A stretch of DNA of 64,000 bases from an uncultured Saprospiraceae bacterium. GTDB lineage: Bacteria > Bacteroidota > Bacteroidia > Chitinophagales > Saprospiraceae. Below the pieces are notes generated by a model. The model was not told the DNA's origin. It did not search any database and worked only from the letters and a program-made list of their open reading frames with translations. The stretch lies in the NCBI GenBank assembly GCA_937921775.1, contig CAKZUK010000083.1, positions 1 through 64,000 on the forward strand, given 5' to 3'. The translations under genes were made by a program, and so were the position numbers. Shown one piece after another: positions 17,863-27,073 of this stretch; the first letter of the stretch is position 1, and each line of letters begins with the position of its first letter.

Positions 17863-20418
17863 TTATTCCGGTTCAAATCCGAGGATGATATTGAAACGTC
17901 CGAATCGTTCGAATGGACTTCCGATACCACTATCTGGTTTGTCAAATCCAAGACCATAATCAAAACCAAGTGTACCAAACATTGGAAGGAATACACGAAG
18001 TCCCATACCAGCAGAGCGCTTAACATCAAAAGGATTAAAATCCCGAAAACGTTTCCATGAATTTCCTCCAGATGCAAAAGCCAATACATAGATGGTTGCA
18101 CTAGGATTCAGTGAAAATGGATATCGTAATTCTACATTGAATTTATCAAATACAGGAGCAGGAACAATTCGTCCATCTCTAATATTACCATCTAGATCAC
18201 CAACGTCATATCCTCTTAATGAAATTACATCAGTACCAGTATAGAAGCTACCAGTTTGTTGTGAGAATCCATCACCACCTAGTTGGAATTGCTCAAAAGG
18301 AGAAAGTCCAATATCGTCATTATAGCTTCCAATCATTCCAAGCTTTCCGTCTACTTTAAGGACTAACTTTCTATCATTTGTAAGAGGAGTATACCATTCG
18401 AAGTTGAAACGCCATTTGTGGTATTCCAAAAATTCAAACTTGTCACCAGCTGGAAGTTCAGAGTAATCTTTCTTTGAAAATAAAGAATAAGGCAATGTAA
18501 GCTGTGTCGACAAAGAAAAGGAAGATCCACTCCTTGGATAAATAGGTTCATCAACAGAACTTCTTGTAAAAGTTTGATTGATACTAAAGTTGTAAAAAGA
18601 ACCATCGGTAATTGATTCTCCTTCCTCAGTAATAAATCCACCACTTCCCCAGTTGACCAATCTCAATCGTTGTAAGCTAAGGGTCGTATTCGAAACAAAA
18701 TAATCATCAGGCCATTTTAATCTAGTTCCTAATCCAATTGATCCACCAAGAATATTGAAACGACCGTGACCTATATCATTTCTAGAACGACCATTGGTCA
18801 AAATGGTGTAGTAAGCACCTACCGTAAATGAGGTTGGCTTCTTACCACCTAGCCAAGGCTCAGTAAATGACATATTGTAAGACTGATACTGATTACCATT
18901 TGTTTGAGCACGTAATGATAGTCGCTGACCATCACCCTGCGGAAGTGGGCTCCAACTTTCTTTTTTGAAAATATTTCGAATAGAGAAATTGTTGAATGAA
19001 ACACCAAGTGTACCAATTACACCACGGCCTCCACCAGCCCAACCAGCAGAAAGTTCCAACTGGTCGGAAGGTTTCTCTTCCACAATATATTCTATATCAA
19101 CAGTACCACGCTGTGGATTCACCGGCGTATTGATCTCCAGAGCTTCTGGGTTGAAATACCCTAGACTAATAATTTGACGATTAGAACGAATGATGTCTGT
19201 ACGGCTAAACTTCTGGCCAGGTCGAGTACGCAATTCTCTACGAATTACATGCTCGTGTGTACGATCATTTCCTTTTACGATTACACGATCAATGGTAGCT
19301 TGTGGGCCTTCGTAAATTCGAATTTCTAAATCAATAGAATCTCCGACTACAGCAACCTCTACAGGGTCAACTCTAAAGAATAAATATCCATTATCCATAT
19401 AAAGCGTACTAACATCACGCCCATCGGGACTAAATTGAAGACGCGTCATCAATAACTCCTGATTGTAAACATCTCCTTTCTTGATACCCAAAACCGTTTC
19501 AAGCATTTCCGTTTCATAAATCGAGTTACCTTTCCAGTCAAGTTTACGGAAGTAATAACGTGGTCCTTCATGAATGTCAATATGAACGAAAATATTACCA
19601 CCATCTTCTTCTCTCCAAATACTATCTGATACAATCGCAGCATCTTTATAACCTATAGTATTGTAATAAGCAATAATCATCTCTTTATCAGACTCAAACT
19701 CTTCTTTGATTAGCTTAGACGAAGAAAAGATTCGACCTTTCTTTTTCGTCCCTTTCATCAGCTTACGGATTTTCTTTCGCTTTACATTGTCGTTACCAGA
19801 GACGATAATCTTTTCTATTTTAATACGATCGTTTTTGTCAATATTAAAAACTAGTCGAACAGCATTAGCGCGCTTTGCATCCTTCTCTTCTGTTATTTTG
19901 ACTGTTGCATCTAAGAAGCCTTTCTCTTTGTAGTAATCAACGATACCAGTACTAACATTCATTTTAGCATTTTCGGTAACGATACCTCCTTTGATAAGAT
20001 GTTGACGAATAATATCATTCAAATCGTCGTGGTGTGATTTCTTAGCACCTTTATAAGAATGCTCGGTGTAACGAGGTCTTTCCTGAACAACTATTTCAAG
20101 GAAAATAACTGAGCCGATAGTTTTTTCTTCGTAGATCTGAATGTCTGTAAACAGACGCAGCTTCCACAAAGCCTTCATTGCTTTCTGAATGTCCGGACCG
20201 GGAATCCGAATCTTGTCACCAACCTTTAGGCCGGCAATTGCAATTACAGCATTATCGTCACTAAATTCTGCACCAGTGACTTTGATGCCTCCAATCTCAT
20301 AGGTTTGTGCATCCGTGTAGTCAACGGTAGGATCCCCACCGGTTTGTGCCGAACTGCTTAGAGGAAGGAAAGTATATTGAATAAATAAAGCAAAAGCAAG
20401 TATCAAGTATTTTTTCAT
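17863..20418 (-). CDS. bamA: Outer membrane protein assembly factor BamA
   Basis: 851 residues from ATG 20418, which gives a clear signal peptide (MKKYLILAFALF to SSSAQ). A longer frame to 20475 would need TTG and hides the signal, so it is rejected. The first half carries POTRA repeats (for example KVGDKIRIPG, RPGQKFSRTDI). The second half is a 16-strand Omp85 barrel with the conserved lid motif reading ISLRGYDVGD. BamA folds and inserts outer-membrane beta-barrels, including the translocon needed for T9SS. It ends in NIILGFEPE rather than with an aromatic residue, an atypical end for a beta signal. No Skp/OmpH gene follows, unlike many relatives. Confidence 0.93.
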   Translation of the reverse strand: MKKYLILAFALFIQYTFLPLSSSAQTGGDPTVDYTDAQTYEIGGIKVTGAEFSDDNAVIAIAGLKVGDKIRIPGPDIQKAMKALWKLRLFTDIQIYEEKTIGSVIFLEIVVQERPRYTEHSYKGAKKSHHDDLNDIIRQHLIKGGIVTENAKMNVSTGIVDYYKEKGFLDATVKITEEKDAKRANAVRLVFNIDKNDRIKIEKIIVSGNDNVKRKKIRKLMKGTKKKGRIFSSSKLIKEEFESDKEMIIAYYNTIGYKDAAIVSDSIWREEDGGNIFVHIDIHEGPRYYFRKLDWKGNSIYETEMLETVLGIKKGDVYNQELLMTRLQFSPDGRDVSTLYMDNGYLFFRVDPVEVAVVGDSIDLEIRIYEGPQATIDRVIVKGNDRTHEHVIRRELRTRPGQKFSRTDIIRSNRQIISLGYFNPEALEINTPVNPQRGTVDIEYIVEEKPSDQLELSAGWAGGGRGVIGTLGVSFNNFSIRNIFKKESWSPLPQGDGQRLSLRAQTNGNQYQSYNMSFTEPWLGGKKPTSFTVGAYYTILTNGRSRNDIGHGRFNILGGSIGLGTRLKWPDDYFVSNTTLSLQRLRLVNWGSGGFITEEGESITDGSFYNFSINQTFTRSSVDEPIYPRSGSSFSLSTQLTLPYSLFSKKDYSELPAGDKFEFLEYHKWRFNFEWYTPLTNDRKLVLKVDGKLGMIGSYNDDIGLSPFEQFQLGGDGFSQQTGSFYTGTDVISLRGYDVGDLDGNIRDGRIVPAPVFDKFNVELRYPFSLNPSATIYVLAFASGGNSWKRFRDFNPFDVKRSAGMGLRVFLPMFGTLGFDYGLGFDKPDSGIGSPFERFGRFNIILGFEPE

Positions 20419-20467
20419 CAATCGTAATTTAGTCTCGTCTCTGTTGAGTATGATTGTTTTATGTTTG

Positions 20468-20527
20468 TTGGCCAAGAACGTTTTAAAAAAGTAAATAGGC
20501 TTGAGGCCAAAAGAGCATAACGTTCTT
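20468..20527 (-). promoter_or_regulatory. Interleaved inverted repeats in the bamA leader
   Basis: TTGGCC (20468-20473) and AAGAACGTT (20474-20482) are followed by their complements in the same order, GGCCAA (20505-20510) and AACGTTCTT (20519-20527). Paired together they would form an H-type pseudoknot; singly they give competing hairpins. The element lies in the 141-base gap between uppS and bamA. Function is inferred. Confidence 0.35.
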
Positions 20528-20559
20528 TTTATATCACTGTTGTAGTCTAATTGTATTTT

Positions 20560-21300
20560 CTAAGTTATTTGTTCGCTGGTTTTTCCAAAACGTCGTTCAC
20601 GATTTTGGAAATCAATAATCGCTTCATAGAAATGTTCTTTCCGGAACTCTGGCCAAAATAAAGGAGTGAAGTATAATTCAGCATAAGATATTTGCCAAAG
20701 CAAAAAATTGCTGATTCTTTGTTCGTTACTAGTTCGGATTAATAATTCCGGATCAGGTATTCCTTTTGTGCTCAAAGCATTGGCAAACATTTCTTCAGTA
20801 ATGTCCTCTGGCTTAATCGTTTGGTCGGCAGCTTTAGTTGCCAGTTCCTGAGCAGCATTAATGATTTCCCAACGGGCACTATAATTAAGTGCTAGTACCA
20901 AAGTCATTCGAGTATTGTTTTTTGTCTTTTCAATACCATCGAGCAGTGCTTTGTAGGTCTTTGGTGGCAATTTCTTTAAATCACCGATTGCTTGTAAGCG
21001 AATATTATTTTTATTCAGGGTTTCTAATTCTCGACGAACTGTTTCTACAAGTAATGTCATCAGCGCATTAACTTCAAATTGAGGCCGATTCCAGTTTTCA
21101 GTAGAAAATGCATAAAGTGTTAAATATTCTACTCCCAACTCAGCAGCAGCTTCAGTTGTTTCTCTTACGGCAGTAACACCGTTTTTATGACCAAAAATAC
21201 GCGGCTTACCGTGTTTCTTAGCCCAACGCCCATTACCATCCATAATGATGGCAACATGTCGCGGCAGCTTATCGAGATTTATCTTTTCTTTTAAATTCAT
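20560..21300 (-). CDS. uppS: Isoprenyl transferase (undecaprenyl diphosphate synthase)
   Basis: 246 residues. It makes the C55 lipid carrier diphosphate for peptidoglycan and surface glycans by cis-prenyl transfer. The active-site start MDGNGRWAKK with its catalytic Asp, then GHKNG, is followed by YLTLYAFSTENWNRP and PDPELLIRTSNEQRISNF, all diagnostic. ATG 21300 gives the usual family length. The upstream TTG at 21336 falls inside the promoter -7 box and is therefore excluded. It is followed by bamA, a pairing found in many Bacteroidota. Confidence 0.95.
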   Translation of the reverse strand: MNLKEKINLDKLPRHVAIIMDGNGRWAKKHGKPRIFGHKNGVTAVRETTEAAAELGVEYLTLYAFSTENWNRPQFEVNALMTLLVETVRRELETLNKNNIRLQAIGDLKKLPPKTYKALLDGIEKTKNNTRMTLVLALNYSARWEIINAAQELATKAADQTIKPEDITEEMFANALSTKGIPDPELLIRTSNEQRISNFLLWQISYAELYFTPLFWPEFRKEHFYEAIIDFQNRERRFGKTSEQIT

Positions 21301-21333
21301 ATGCACAGCAGGAATACCCTGAGAAAATTCGCA

Positions 21334-21361
21334 CAAAGTTAAGAAAAGAATGCATAAACAA
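21334..21361 (-). promoter_or_regulatory. Promoter of uppS
   Basis: On the minus strand TTG (21359-21361), 17 bases, then TAACTTTG (21334-21341) match the consensus. Transcription would begin near 21328, giving a leader of about 28 bases before ATG 21300. This supports the shorter uppS start. Confidence 0.6.
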
Positions 21362-21544
21362 GCCTAGACTGCTAACAGCTTCTCTATATAAAAAATAGAA
21401 TTTTACCCTAAAATACCAGAAAGGTAAACCTAAAGCCCTTAATTTCGCGTATACTTGTTTGGTGCCATTTCATATAGATGGGTTGCCTAAGGAATATCTT
21501 ATACTTGTTCTTCGAAAGAATTATTTACAAACAATCACTTTACA

Positions 21545-23239
21545 ATGAAATTTAAGGATTTTGTCTACCAGAGACCTGAGATGGAAGAATTTACCGCAAG
21601 GTTTAATGATTTACTCACCAAGTTTGAAGAATCTGACTCTTTTGTGGCCCAAGATGAGGCCTTAAAGGATATTAATACGATTCGGGAAGAATTCATATCG
21701 ATGAATAATATCTGCCAGATTCGTCATACAGTTGACACAAAGGATGCCTTCTATGGAGCTGAAAACGAGTTTTTTGACGCGAATGGACCTAAATATCAAG
21801 CATTGGGTAATCGTTTTTATACCGCTCTCACTGCTTCAAAATTTAGGACTGAGCTTGAAGCAAAACATGGAAAGCAACTTTTTGTGATTGCTGAACTGAG
21901 TAAGACAACATTTGAGCCGATTATATTAAGCGACTTGCAAGAAGAAAATAAGCTAGTAAGCGAATATGTAAAGATAAAAGCTGGAGCTACCATCACCTTT
22001 AGAGATAAGGAGTACAATCTTTCGGCATTGGTGCCATTAGAGACTTCACAGGATAGAACTACTCGAAAAGAGGCAAGTGAAGCAAAGTGGGCATTCTTTG
22101 AAAAACACAAATTGGACTTTGATAGAATTTATGACGAACAAGTAAATTTGCGTCATGGGATGGCTGAAAAATTAGGTTACAAAAACTATATAGAACTGGG
22201 CTATGCACGTATGCTAAGGTCTGATTATGATGCAGAAATGGTTGCGGGCTTTCGCCAACAAATTTTAGATTACGTAGTTCCATTGGTTAGTGATTTGTTT
22301 GAGCGCCAACGCAAACGTTTGAGCTTAGATACACTGCATCATTATGATGAAAGCTTTCGATTTGATTCAGGTAATCCAAAACCAAAAGGTAACCCTGATT
22401 GGATTATTAAAAATGCTCAAAAAATGTATAGCGAGTTGTCACCTGAGACCAACGACTTCTTCAACTATATGATTGAAAAAGATTTGATGGATTTGGTAAA
22501 CCGAGAAGGTAAAGCAACAGGGGGATACTGTACATTTATTAATAAATATGAAGCGCCATACATCTTCTCTAACTTCAATGGCACTAGCGGTGATATTGAT
22601 GTATTGACCCATGAAGCGGGACATGCTTTCCAAGTTTACTCTAGTAAGGACATTGGTTTGAAGGAATACAACTGGCCTACATATGAGGCTTGTGAAATTC
22701 ACTCTATGAGTATGGAATTTTTTACTTGGCCCTGGATGAATTTATTCTTTGAAGAAGACACAGAAAAATACATGTTTGCTCACTTGGCTGGAGCGCTTAA
22801 ATTTTTGCCTTATGGTGTAGCTGTAGACGAGTTCCAGCACTACGTTTATGAAAATGTGGATGCGACACCGACTGAAAGAAATGACGCTTGGCGCGCTATT
22901 GAAAAAAAATATATGCCTCATAGGAATTATGGAGGACACCCGCTGCTGGAAGAAGGACGCTTCTGGCAACGACAAAATCATATTTTCTCCATGCCTTTCT
23001 ACTACATTGATTATACATTGGCTCAGATTTGTGCCTTCCAATTTTGGAAGCGTGATCGGGAAAACCATGAAAAAGCTTGGGGACAATACCTCACGTTATG
23101 CAAGGCAGGGGGCAGTTTACCGTTTTTAGAATTGGTAAAGCTGGCAGGACTTCAGTCTCCTTTTGAAAAAGGTTGTATAGAATCCGTGATTGGAGAGGTC
23201 AGAGCTTGGTTAGATAGCGTAGATGACACTGTTTTTTAG
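21545..23239 (+). CDS. M3 family oligoendopeptidase F-like metallopeptidase
   Basis: 564 residues, usual for the family. The zinc site HEAGH (356-360) lies in DVLTHEAGHAFQVY, with a downstream Glu in EACEIHSMSMEFF as third ligand. The helical N-terminal half forms the deep channel typical of M3 enzymes, which cut short peptides in the cytosol. There is no signal peptide. ATG 21545 is clear. It stands alone between the divergent uppS gene and the WecA-type gene, which has its own promoter. Confidence 0.92.
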   Translation: MKFKDFVYQRPEMEEFTARFNDLLTKFEESDSFVAQDEALKDINTIREEFISMNNICQIRHTVDTKDAFYGAENEFFDANGPKYQALGNRFYTALTASKFRTELEAKHGKQLFVIAELSKTTFEPIILSDLQEENKLVSEYVKIKAGATITFRDKEYNLSALVPLETSQDRTTRKEASEAKWAFFEKHKLDFDRIYDEQVNLRHGMAEKLGYKNYIELGYARMLRSDYDAEMVAGFRQQILDYVVPLVSDLFERQRKRLSLDTLHHYDESFRFDSGNPKPKGNPDWIIKNAQKMYSELSPETNDFFNYMIEKDLMDLVNREGKATGGYCTFINKYEAPYIFSNFNGTSGDIDVLTHEAGHAFQVYSSKDIGLKEYNWPTYEACEIHSMSMEFFTWPWMNLFFEEDTEKYMFAHLAGALKFLPYGVAVDEFQHYVYENVDATPTERNDAWRAIEKKYMPHRNYGGHPLLEEGRFWQRQNHIFSMPFYYIDYTLAQICAFQFWKRDRENHEKAWGQYLTLCKAGGSLPFLELVKLAGLQSPFEKGCIESVIGEVRAWLDSVDDTVF

Positions 23240-23272
23240 AAGAGATTTAGCTAAAAACGTCGTTTTTTTCGC

Positions 23273-23300
23273 TTGCTTCAGTGGTTTATGGCTATCTTTG
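23273..23300 (+). promoter_or_regulatory. Promoter of the WecA-like gene
   Basis: TTG (23273-23275), a 17-base spacer and TATCTTTG (23293-23300) fit the consensus. The leader to ATG 23406 would be about 100 bases and contains the hairpins at 23338-23399. Confidence 0.6.
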
Positions 23301-23337
23301 ATCTACTAATTGAATTTTACAATACACTGAAAATCAA

Positions 23338-23399
23338 TCACCCAAACAAAAATAGGCTTATTGTCTAGCGTTTTTTTATTTGGGTGACTTACTAAACGC
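23338..23399 (+). promoter_or_regulatory. Leader hairpins before the WecA-like gene
   Basis: TCACCCAAA (23338-23346) pairs with TTTGGGTGA (23379-23387). Alternatively GCGTTT (23368-23373) pairs with AAACGC (23394-23399). The two stems overlap in space and cannot form fully together. They end seven bases before the start codon. A switching role is only a possibility. Confidence 0.35.
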
Positions 23400-23405
23400 C
23401 AGGCA

Positions 23406-24464
23406 ATGTACGACGCTATTTTAGCCTTTTTGACAGCTTTTACTCTGACCTATTTTGCCATCCCATCGATCATTCACATAGCAATAACTAAAAACCTATG
23501 TGACCAACCGGGAGAGAGAAGGTCTCACACCGCAGCGACTCCATCGCTGGGGGGAATAGCTATTTTTGCAGGTGTAATTTTTTCTATTATCCTCTGGACA
23601 CCTTTCTATGCCTTTGGTGATTTACAATATATTTTATGTGCTTTTATTATTTTGTTCCTGATAGGAGCCAAGGATGATATTGCACCTATTGCCCCTAGGA
23701 AAAAATTAATTGGGCAGATATTAGCCGCAGGTATTTTAGTCTTCAAATCTAACGTTAAGTTGACCAGCCTATATGGTATCATGGGAATCGGTGATTTGCC
23801 AGAAGTGGCGAGTGTATTGCTTTCTATTTTTACGATCCTAGTGATTGTAAATGCCTTCAATCTCATAGATGGAATCAATGGATTATCTGGAAGTATTGGA
23901 ACATTAATTTCGGTTACTTTGGGTACTTGGTTCTTATTGATGCAGCGGATCGAGTTGGCGATTGTCGCTTACGCTTTGTCAGGTTCAGTTATTGCATTTT
24001 TAAAATACAATTTCACTCCAGCAAAGATATTCATGGGAGACACAGGTTCTCTTCTTATTGGCTTAACTTGTTCAATACTAACCATAGAGTTTATCGAACT
24101 GCATAAGGAAATGCCTATGAGTCCTTACGCATTTAAAGCCGTTCCGGCAGTAGCATTTGGTATTTTAATTTTACCATTATTTGATACACTTCGAGTTTTT
24201 ATAATGAGAGCTTTGAAAGGTAAATCACCTTTGCATCCTGATCGAACACACATCCATCATTTACTACTGGACTATGGATTGACACATATGCAGGCTACAG
24301 CACTATTGGTTGTAGTTAATGTGCTTTTTATCGTTTTAGTAATTGCATTTCAGGGCTTGGGTTCACTCAATTTAATGTTAGTAGTACTCGCTTTGGCGAT
24401 CGTGCTTTCTACCATTTTGTTCCGCTTGGTTTCCCGAAAAAATCTGACTAAATCAGGTTCATAA
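23406..24464 (+). CDS. Undecaprenyl-phosphate glycosyl-1-phosphate transferase (MraY/WecA family)
   Basis: 352 residues with about ten membrane helices. It transfers a sugar 1-phosphate from a UDP-sugar to undecaprenyl phosphate. GAKDDIAPIAPRKK carries the catalytic Asp pair, and DGINGLSGS and GDTGSLLIG follow. HPDRTHIHHLLLDYG is the histidine motif of the WecA/TagO branch rather than MraY. UDP-GlcNAc is the likely substrate. It may supply the surface glycan handled by the O-antigen-ligase-like protein at 16391. crcB follows after 11 bases, so the two are probably co-transcribed. Confidence 0.9.
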   Translation: MYDAILAFLTAFTLTYFAIPSIIHIAITKNLCDQPGERRSHTAATPSLGGIAIFAGVIFSIILWTPFYAFGDLQYILCAFIILFLIGAKDDIAPIAPRKKLIGQILAAGILVFKSNVKLTSLYGIMGIGDLPEVASVLLSIFTILVIVNAFNLIDGINGLSGSIGTLISVTLGTWFLLMQRIELAIVAYALSGSVIAFLKYNFTPAKIFMGDTGSLLIGLTCSILTIEFIELHKEMPMSPYAFKAVPAVAFGILILPLFDTLRVFIMRALKGKSPLHPDRTHIHHLLLDYGLTHMQATALLVVVNVLFIVLVIAFQGLGSLNLMLVVLALAIVLSTILFRLVSRKNLTKSGS

Positions 24465-24475
24465 GTAGTTCTTAA

Positions 24476-24838
24476 ATGCAACAAATCATCTTGATATTTA
24501 TTGGAGGAGGAATAGGCAGTTTATGTCGATACAGTCTTGCGCGTTGGATTACGAATCATGCTTCTGGATTTCCTTTAGCTACATTTGTGGCTAACGTATT
24601 GAGTTGTTTGATATTAGGAATTATTTTGGCTTTAAGCCTGAAAAACTCAGTAAGTGATACCACTCGCTTAATGATGATTACGGGATTTTGTGGAGGTTTC
24701 AGTACTTTCTCAACTTTCTCAAATGAAACCTTGCAACTACTGCAGTCTGGAGCTTACTCCACGGCTTTTGCCAATGTCTTTATCAGCCTCTTAGTCTGTA
24801 TCGCGAGCATTTATTTAGGAATGAAATTGGTGGGGTAA
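24476..24838 (+). CDS. crcB: Fluoride-specific channel CrcB/FluC
   Basis: 120 residues and four membrane helices. It exports fluoride as a dual-topology dimer. GGGIGSLCRYSLARW at the start and GFCGGFSTFSTFSNE (the phenylalanine-box region) are diagnostic. It starts 11 bases after the WecA-like gene. There is no room for a fluoride riboswitch, so regulation is probably by operon read-through. A strong terminator follows. Confidence 0.95.
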   Translation: MQQIILIFIGGGIGSLCRYSLARWITNHASGFPLATFVANVLSCLILGIILALSLKNSVSDTTRLMMITGFCGGFSTFSTFSNETLQLLQSGAYSTAFANVFISLLVCIASIYLGMKLVG

Positions 24839-24850
24839 TCTAAATAAAAC

Positions 24851-24896
24851 AAAAAAAGCGCCTCAAATACATCTGTACTTGAGGCGCTTTTTTTTT
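24851..24896. terminator. Bidirectional terminator between convergent genes
   Basis: A-tract, AGCGCCTCAA, loop and TTGAGGCGCT followed by nine T residues. It serves crcB on the plus strand and the SPOR-like gene ending at 24909 on the minus strand. Confidence 0.85.
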
Positions 24897-24908
24897 GTTA
24901 GAAACTCG

Positions 24909-26813
24909 TTAATCTATATTTCCTAAAGGAACTTCAACCATGTTTTTTAAGACACTCAAAGCCAAACCTTTTGCATCTTGAGGGCTTACACCTTTGTTCA
25001 TGAAATGATCTTCAAGACGAACCCATGACTGAAAGTAAGTAAGCTTTAGTGGTGTCAAAAACTTTTGAAGCAAAGGGTCATTGGCAGCCCAAGATTCCGT
25101 ATTGGCCCAGAAGCTTTTATTCCAATCGAATATCTTCTTTCTGTCTTCCAAGTTTAAAGGCTTAGCACTCCATAATAGCCGCGATGCTGTATTGTTGTTT
25201 GCTTCTTGTTGTTTTGTTGCTTGCTTGCCAGTATTCGTGTTCATATCAGCAAGTACCGTTTTCAACAAGTTAATTTCTTCCCAATCCATAAAATCACTAA
25301 AATCTTGAACCTTGTATTTATTGTCATCTGTGGTACTATGCTTTTCAAAAGCCTTTGTAACTTCTTTTGGGTGATTGACAAACATCCAACCGGGAAGTTC
25401 TGGCTCAGGGGTACTAGCACCTTGCACATAACGTAGGTGGAGGATCAACTGACCAATGTCATTATAATCATAGGCTGCAGTGTAATCAAATTTAGGTTTG
25501 TTCTCCATTTTCTTATTAGAAAAGGATTGCTTGATTGCACTGTTCATCAAATCATTGACTGATTTGCTAGGACCATTTTGATTAAATAGATAATAAGCAC
25601 GATACGCTTTTGCAATCGCTTCTTTAGAGGTCGTCAAACCGTTTATCGATTTTTCAGGACTACTGTATAAGGTGTTAATATAGTGTTGCAAAACATCATC
25701 AGTTCCCTTTGGTTTCAAGCTTTCTTCCTGTGTTGCGAGTAGAATATATTTTTTTAATTGAGGATGCGTTTTCTTTATTGCTTCCCATCCTTTTGCAGTT
25801 CCATCACCATAAAAACCATCCAGACTGTTGGAGTAAACTGCCTCAGATTTTAAAATCTTTTGTAACTCCAATGCTGATGTACGCTTTACCTTTGCTCTAA
25901 TTTTCGGTAGTGGAATAGTAATCGCCTTGGCGGTAAGTACAGGTTCGATAGGTGTCGATTTAGGGGCAGGTTTTTTCTCAACTTTAGGACGTTCTTCAAC
26001 AGTTGGCTTTGGGACTATACGTTCTTTTTTTACAACCGCATCGTATTCTTTAGGCATTATTTCACGAGCAGTTAGAACCTCTTTCTCAACTCTAGGCTCA
26101 GCCTTTGCGACTTCTTTCTTTGGTCGTTTTTTTACGATCATAGAAGGAACTGGAGCTGATGCTTCTTCAACTGTTTCTGCAGCGATTACTTCCTCCAATA
26201 TTTCTTCTTGGGGGACAATAATTTCTGATGGAAAACTCAACTGCAGACCAGCCTCGAAAGCAGTTATTTTGTGAAGCAATACGCTGTTGATCTGATATTT
26301 AAAAGCTCTGGTAAAGCCAATTTGTTTCAGACTTTTTAGATAATTATTTGCCTCAACATCATTATTGAAAGGGCCTGTTATTAGTTTAACTTGATTGCCA
26401 TCAAGGATCGCATAGAGCTGTCCCGCAGCGCTATGTTTTACCCAATCAATATCTTCTCCGATGGCGTTAGATGCTACCTGAATGACGCGGACTGACTGAC
26501 CTTTTTTCATATTACGGCGAGTGACAAAAGCATCTGCATAACCGTGACGTTTTATCTTCTCCAGTACTTTCATTGCCTTTGGTTCGCTAGGATAGTCACC
26601 CATATAGATTTGCAATAGATTGTTGTATTCTTGTGCGTAGATGAAACCATAAGGTCTGATTTCGTTAAAATCCGACATCTTTGCTTTTACAAAGGCACCA
26701 ACATGAATGGTGAATACATATTCATCATCAAATGAAATGGAATGGTCTCCTTTGGCAAAAAGAGAGCTAAGACTAAGCACACTGAGGAGAAGAAGTGTTA
26801 AAATGTGTTTCAT
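24909..26813 (-). CDS. Exported protein with SPOR-like repeats and a peptidoglycan-binding-like motif
   Basis: 634 residues. The signal peptide ends near LSSLFAKG. Two SPOR-like segments follow: VFTIHVGAFVKAK with IYMGDYPSEPKAMKVLEKIK (about 32-100), and YAILDGNQVKLITGPF with NDVEANNYLKSLKQIGF (about 130-175). A Lys/Glu/Pro-rich linker spans about 205-310. Then LELQKILKSEAVYSNS and LDGFYGDGTAKGW (about 318-350) recall the peptidoglycan-binding-1 fold (L-Q-x-x-L, D-G-x-Y-G). The last 250 residues are helical and unrecognised. A cell-wall role is inferred. It probably has its own promoter (TATCTTTG at 26909-26916). Confidence 0.65.
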   Translation of the reverse strand: MKHILTLLLLSVLSLSSLFAKGDHSISFDDEYVFTIHVGAFVKAKMSDFNEIRPYGFIYAQEYNNLLQIYMGDYPSEPKAMKVLEKIKRHGYADAFVTRRNMKKGQSVRVIQVASNAIGEDIDWVKHSAAGQLYAILDGNQVKLITGPFNNDVEANNYLKSLKQIGFTRAFKYQINSVLLHKITAFEAGLQLSFPSEIIVPQEEILEEVIAAETVEEASAPVPSMIVKKRPKKEVAKAEPRVEKEVLTAREIMPKEYDAVVKKERIVPKPTVEERPKVEKKPAPKSTPIEPVLTAKAITIPLPKIRAKVKRTSALELQKILKSEAVYSNSLDGFYGDGTAKGWEAIKKTHPQLKKYILLATQEESLKPKGTDDVLQHYINTLYSSPEKSINGLTTSKEAIAKAYRAYYLFNQNGPSKSVNDLMNSAIKQSFSNKKMENKPKFDYTAAYDYNDIGQLILHLRYVQGASTPEPELPGWMFVNHPKEVTKAFEKHSTTDDNKYKVQDFSDFMDWEEINLLKTVLADMNTNTGKQATKQQEANNNTASRLLWSAKPLNLEDRKKIFDWNKSFWANTESWAANDPLLQKFLTPLKLTYFQSWVRLEDHFMNKGVSPQDAKGLALSVLKNMVEVPLGNID

Positions 26814-26864
26814 AAATAACCGGTATTAGTTGAGATAGTAAGCGAATATTTTTAAACAGATAAG

Positions 26865-26916
26865 TATCCTTTTTTCAAAAAAAAGGATAATATACGCTCT
26901 TATTAACGCAAAGATA
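26865..26916 (-). promoter_or_regulatory. Promoter -7 box and leader palindrome of the SPOR-like gene
   Basis: TATCTTTG on the minus strand (26909-26916) fits the -7 consensus, without a well-placed TTG. Downstream in the leader, TATCCTTTTTT and AAAAAAGGATA form a perfect palindrome (26865-26889) that could act as a terminator in either direction. Confidence 0.4.
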
Positions 26917-27073
26917 GGCATCCTTCTTATGTCATAATAATGATTGCCGTATTTTAACCAAGGGTAATGTATTGATTGTCTATAGTTTAACGTATTGTAT
27001 TTAAGCGTGTTTTGTACTTAAATTGCAGAATACAGTAGTGAAATTCCAAGAATTGAACCAAAATATTAAAATA

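Noticed and set aside
21301-21336. Longer start for uppS
   Set aside because: TTG 21336 lies inside the promoter -7 box and would not be in the message.
24465-24475. Fluoride riboswitch before crcB
   Set aside because: Only 11 bases separate crcB from the gene upstream, too few for the aptamer.
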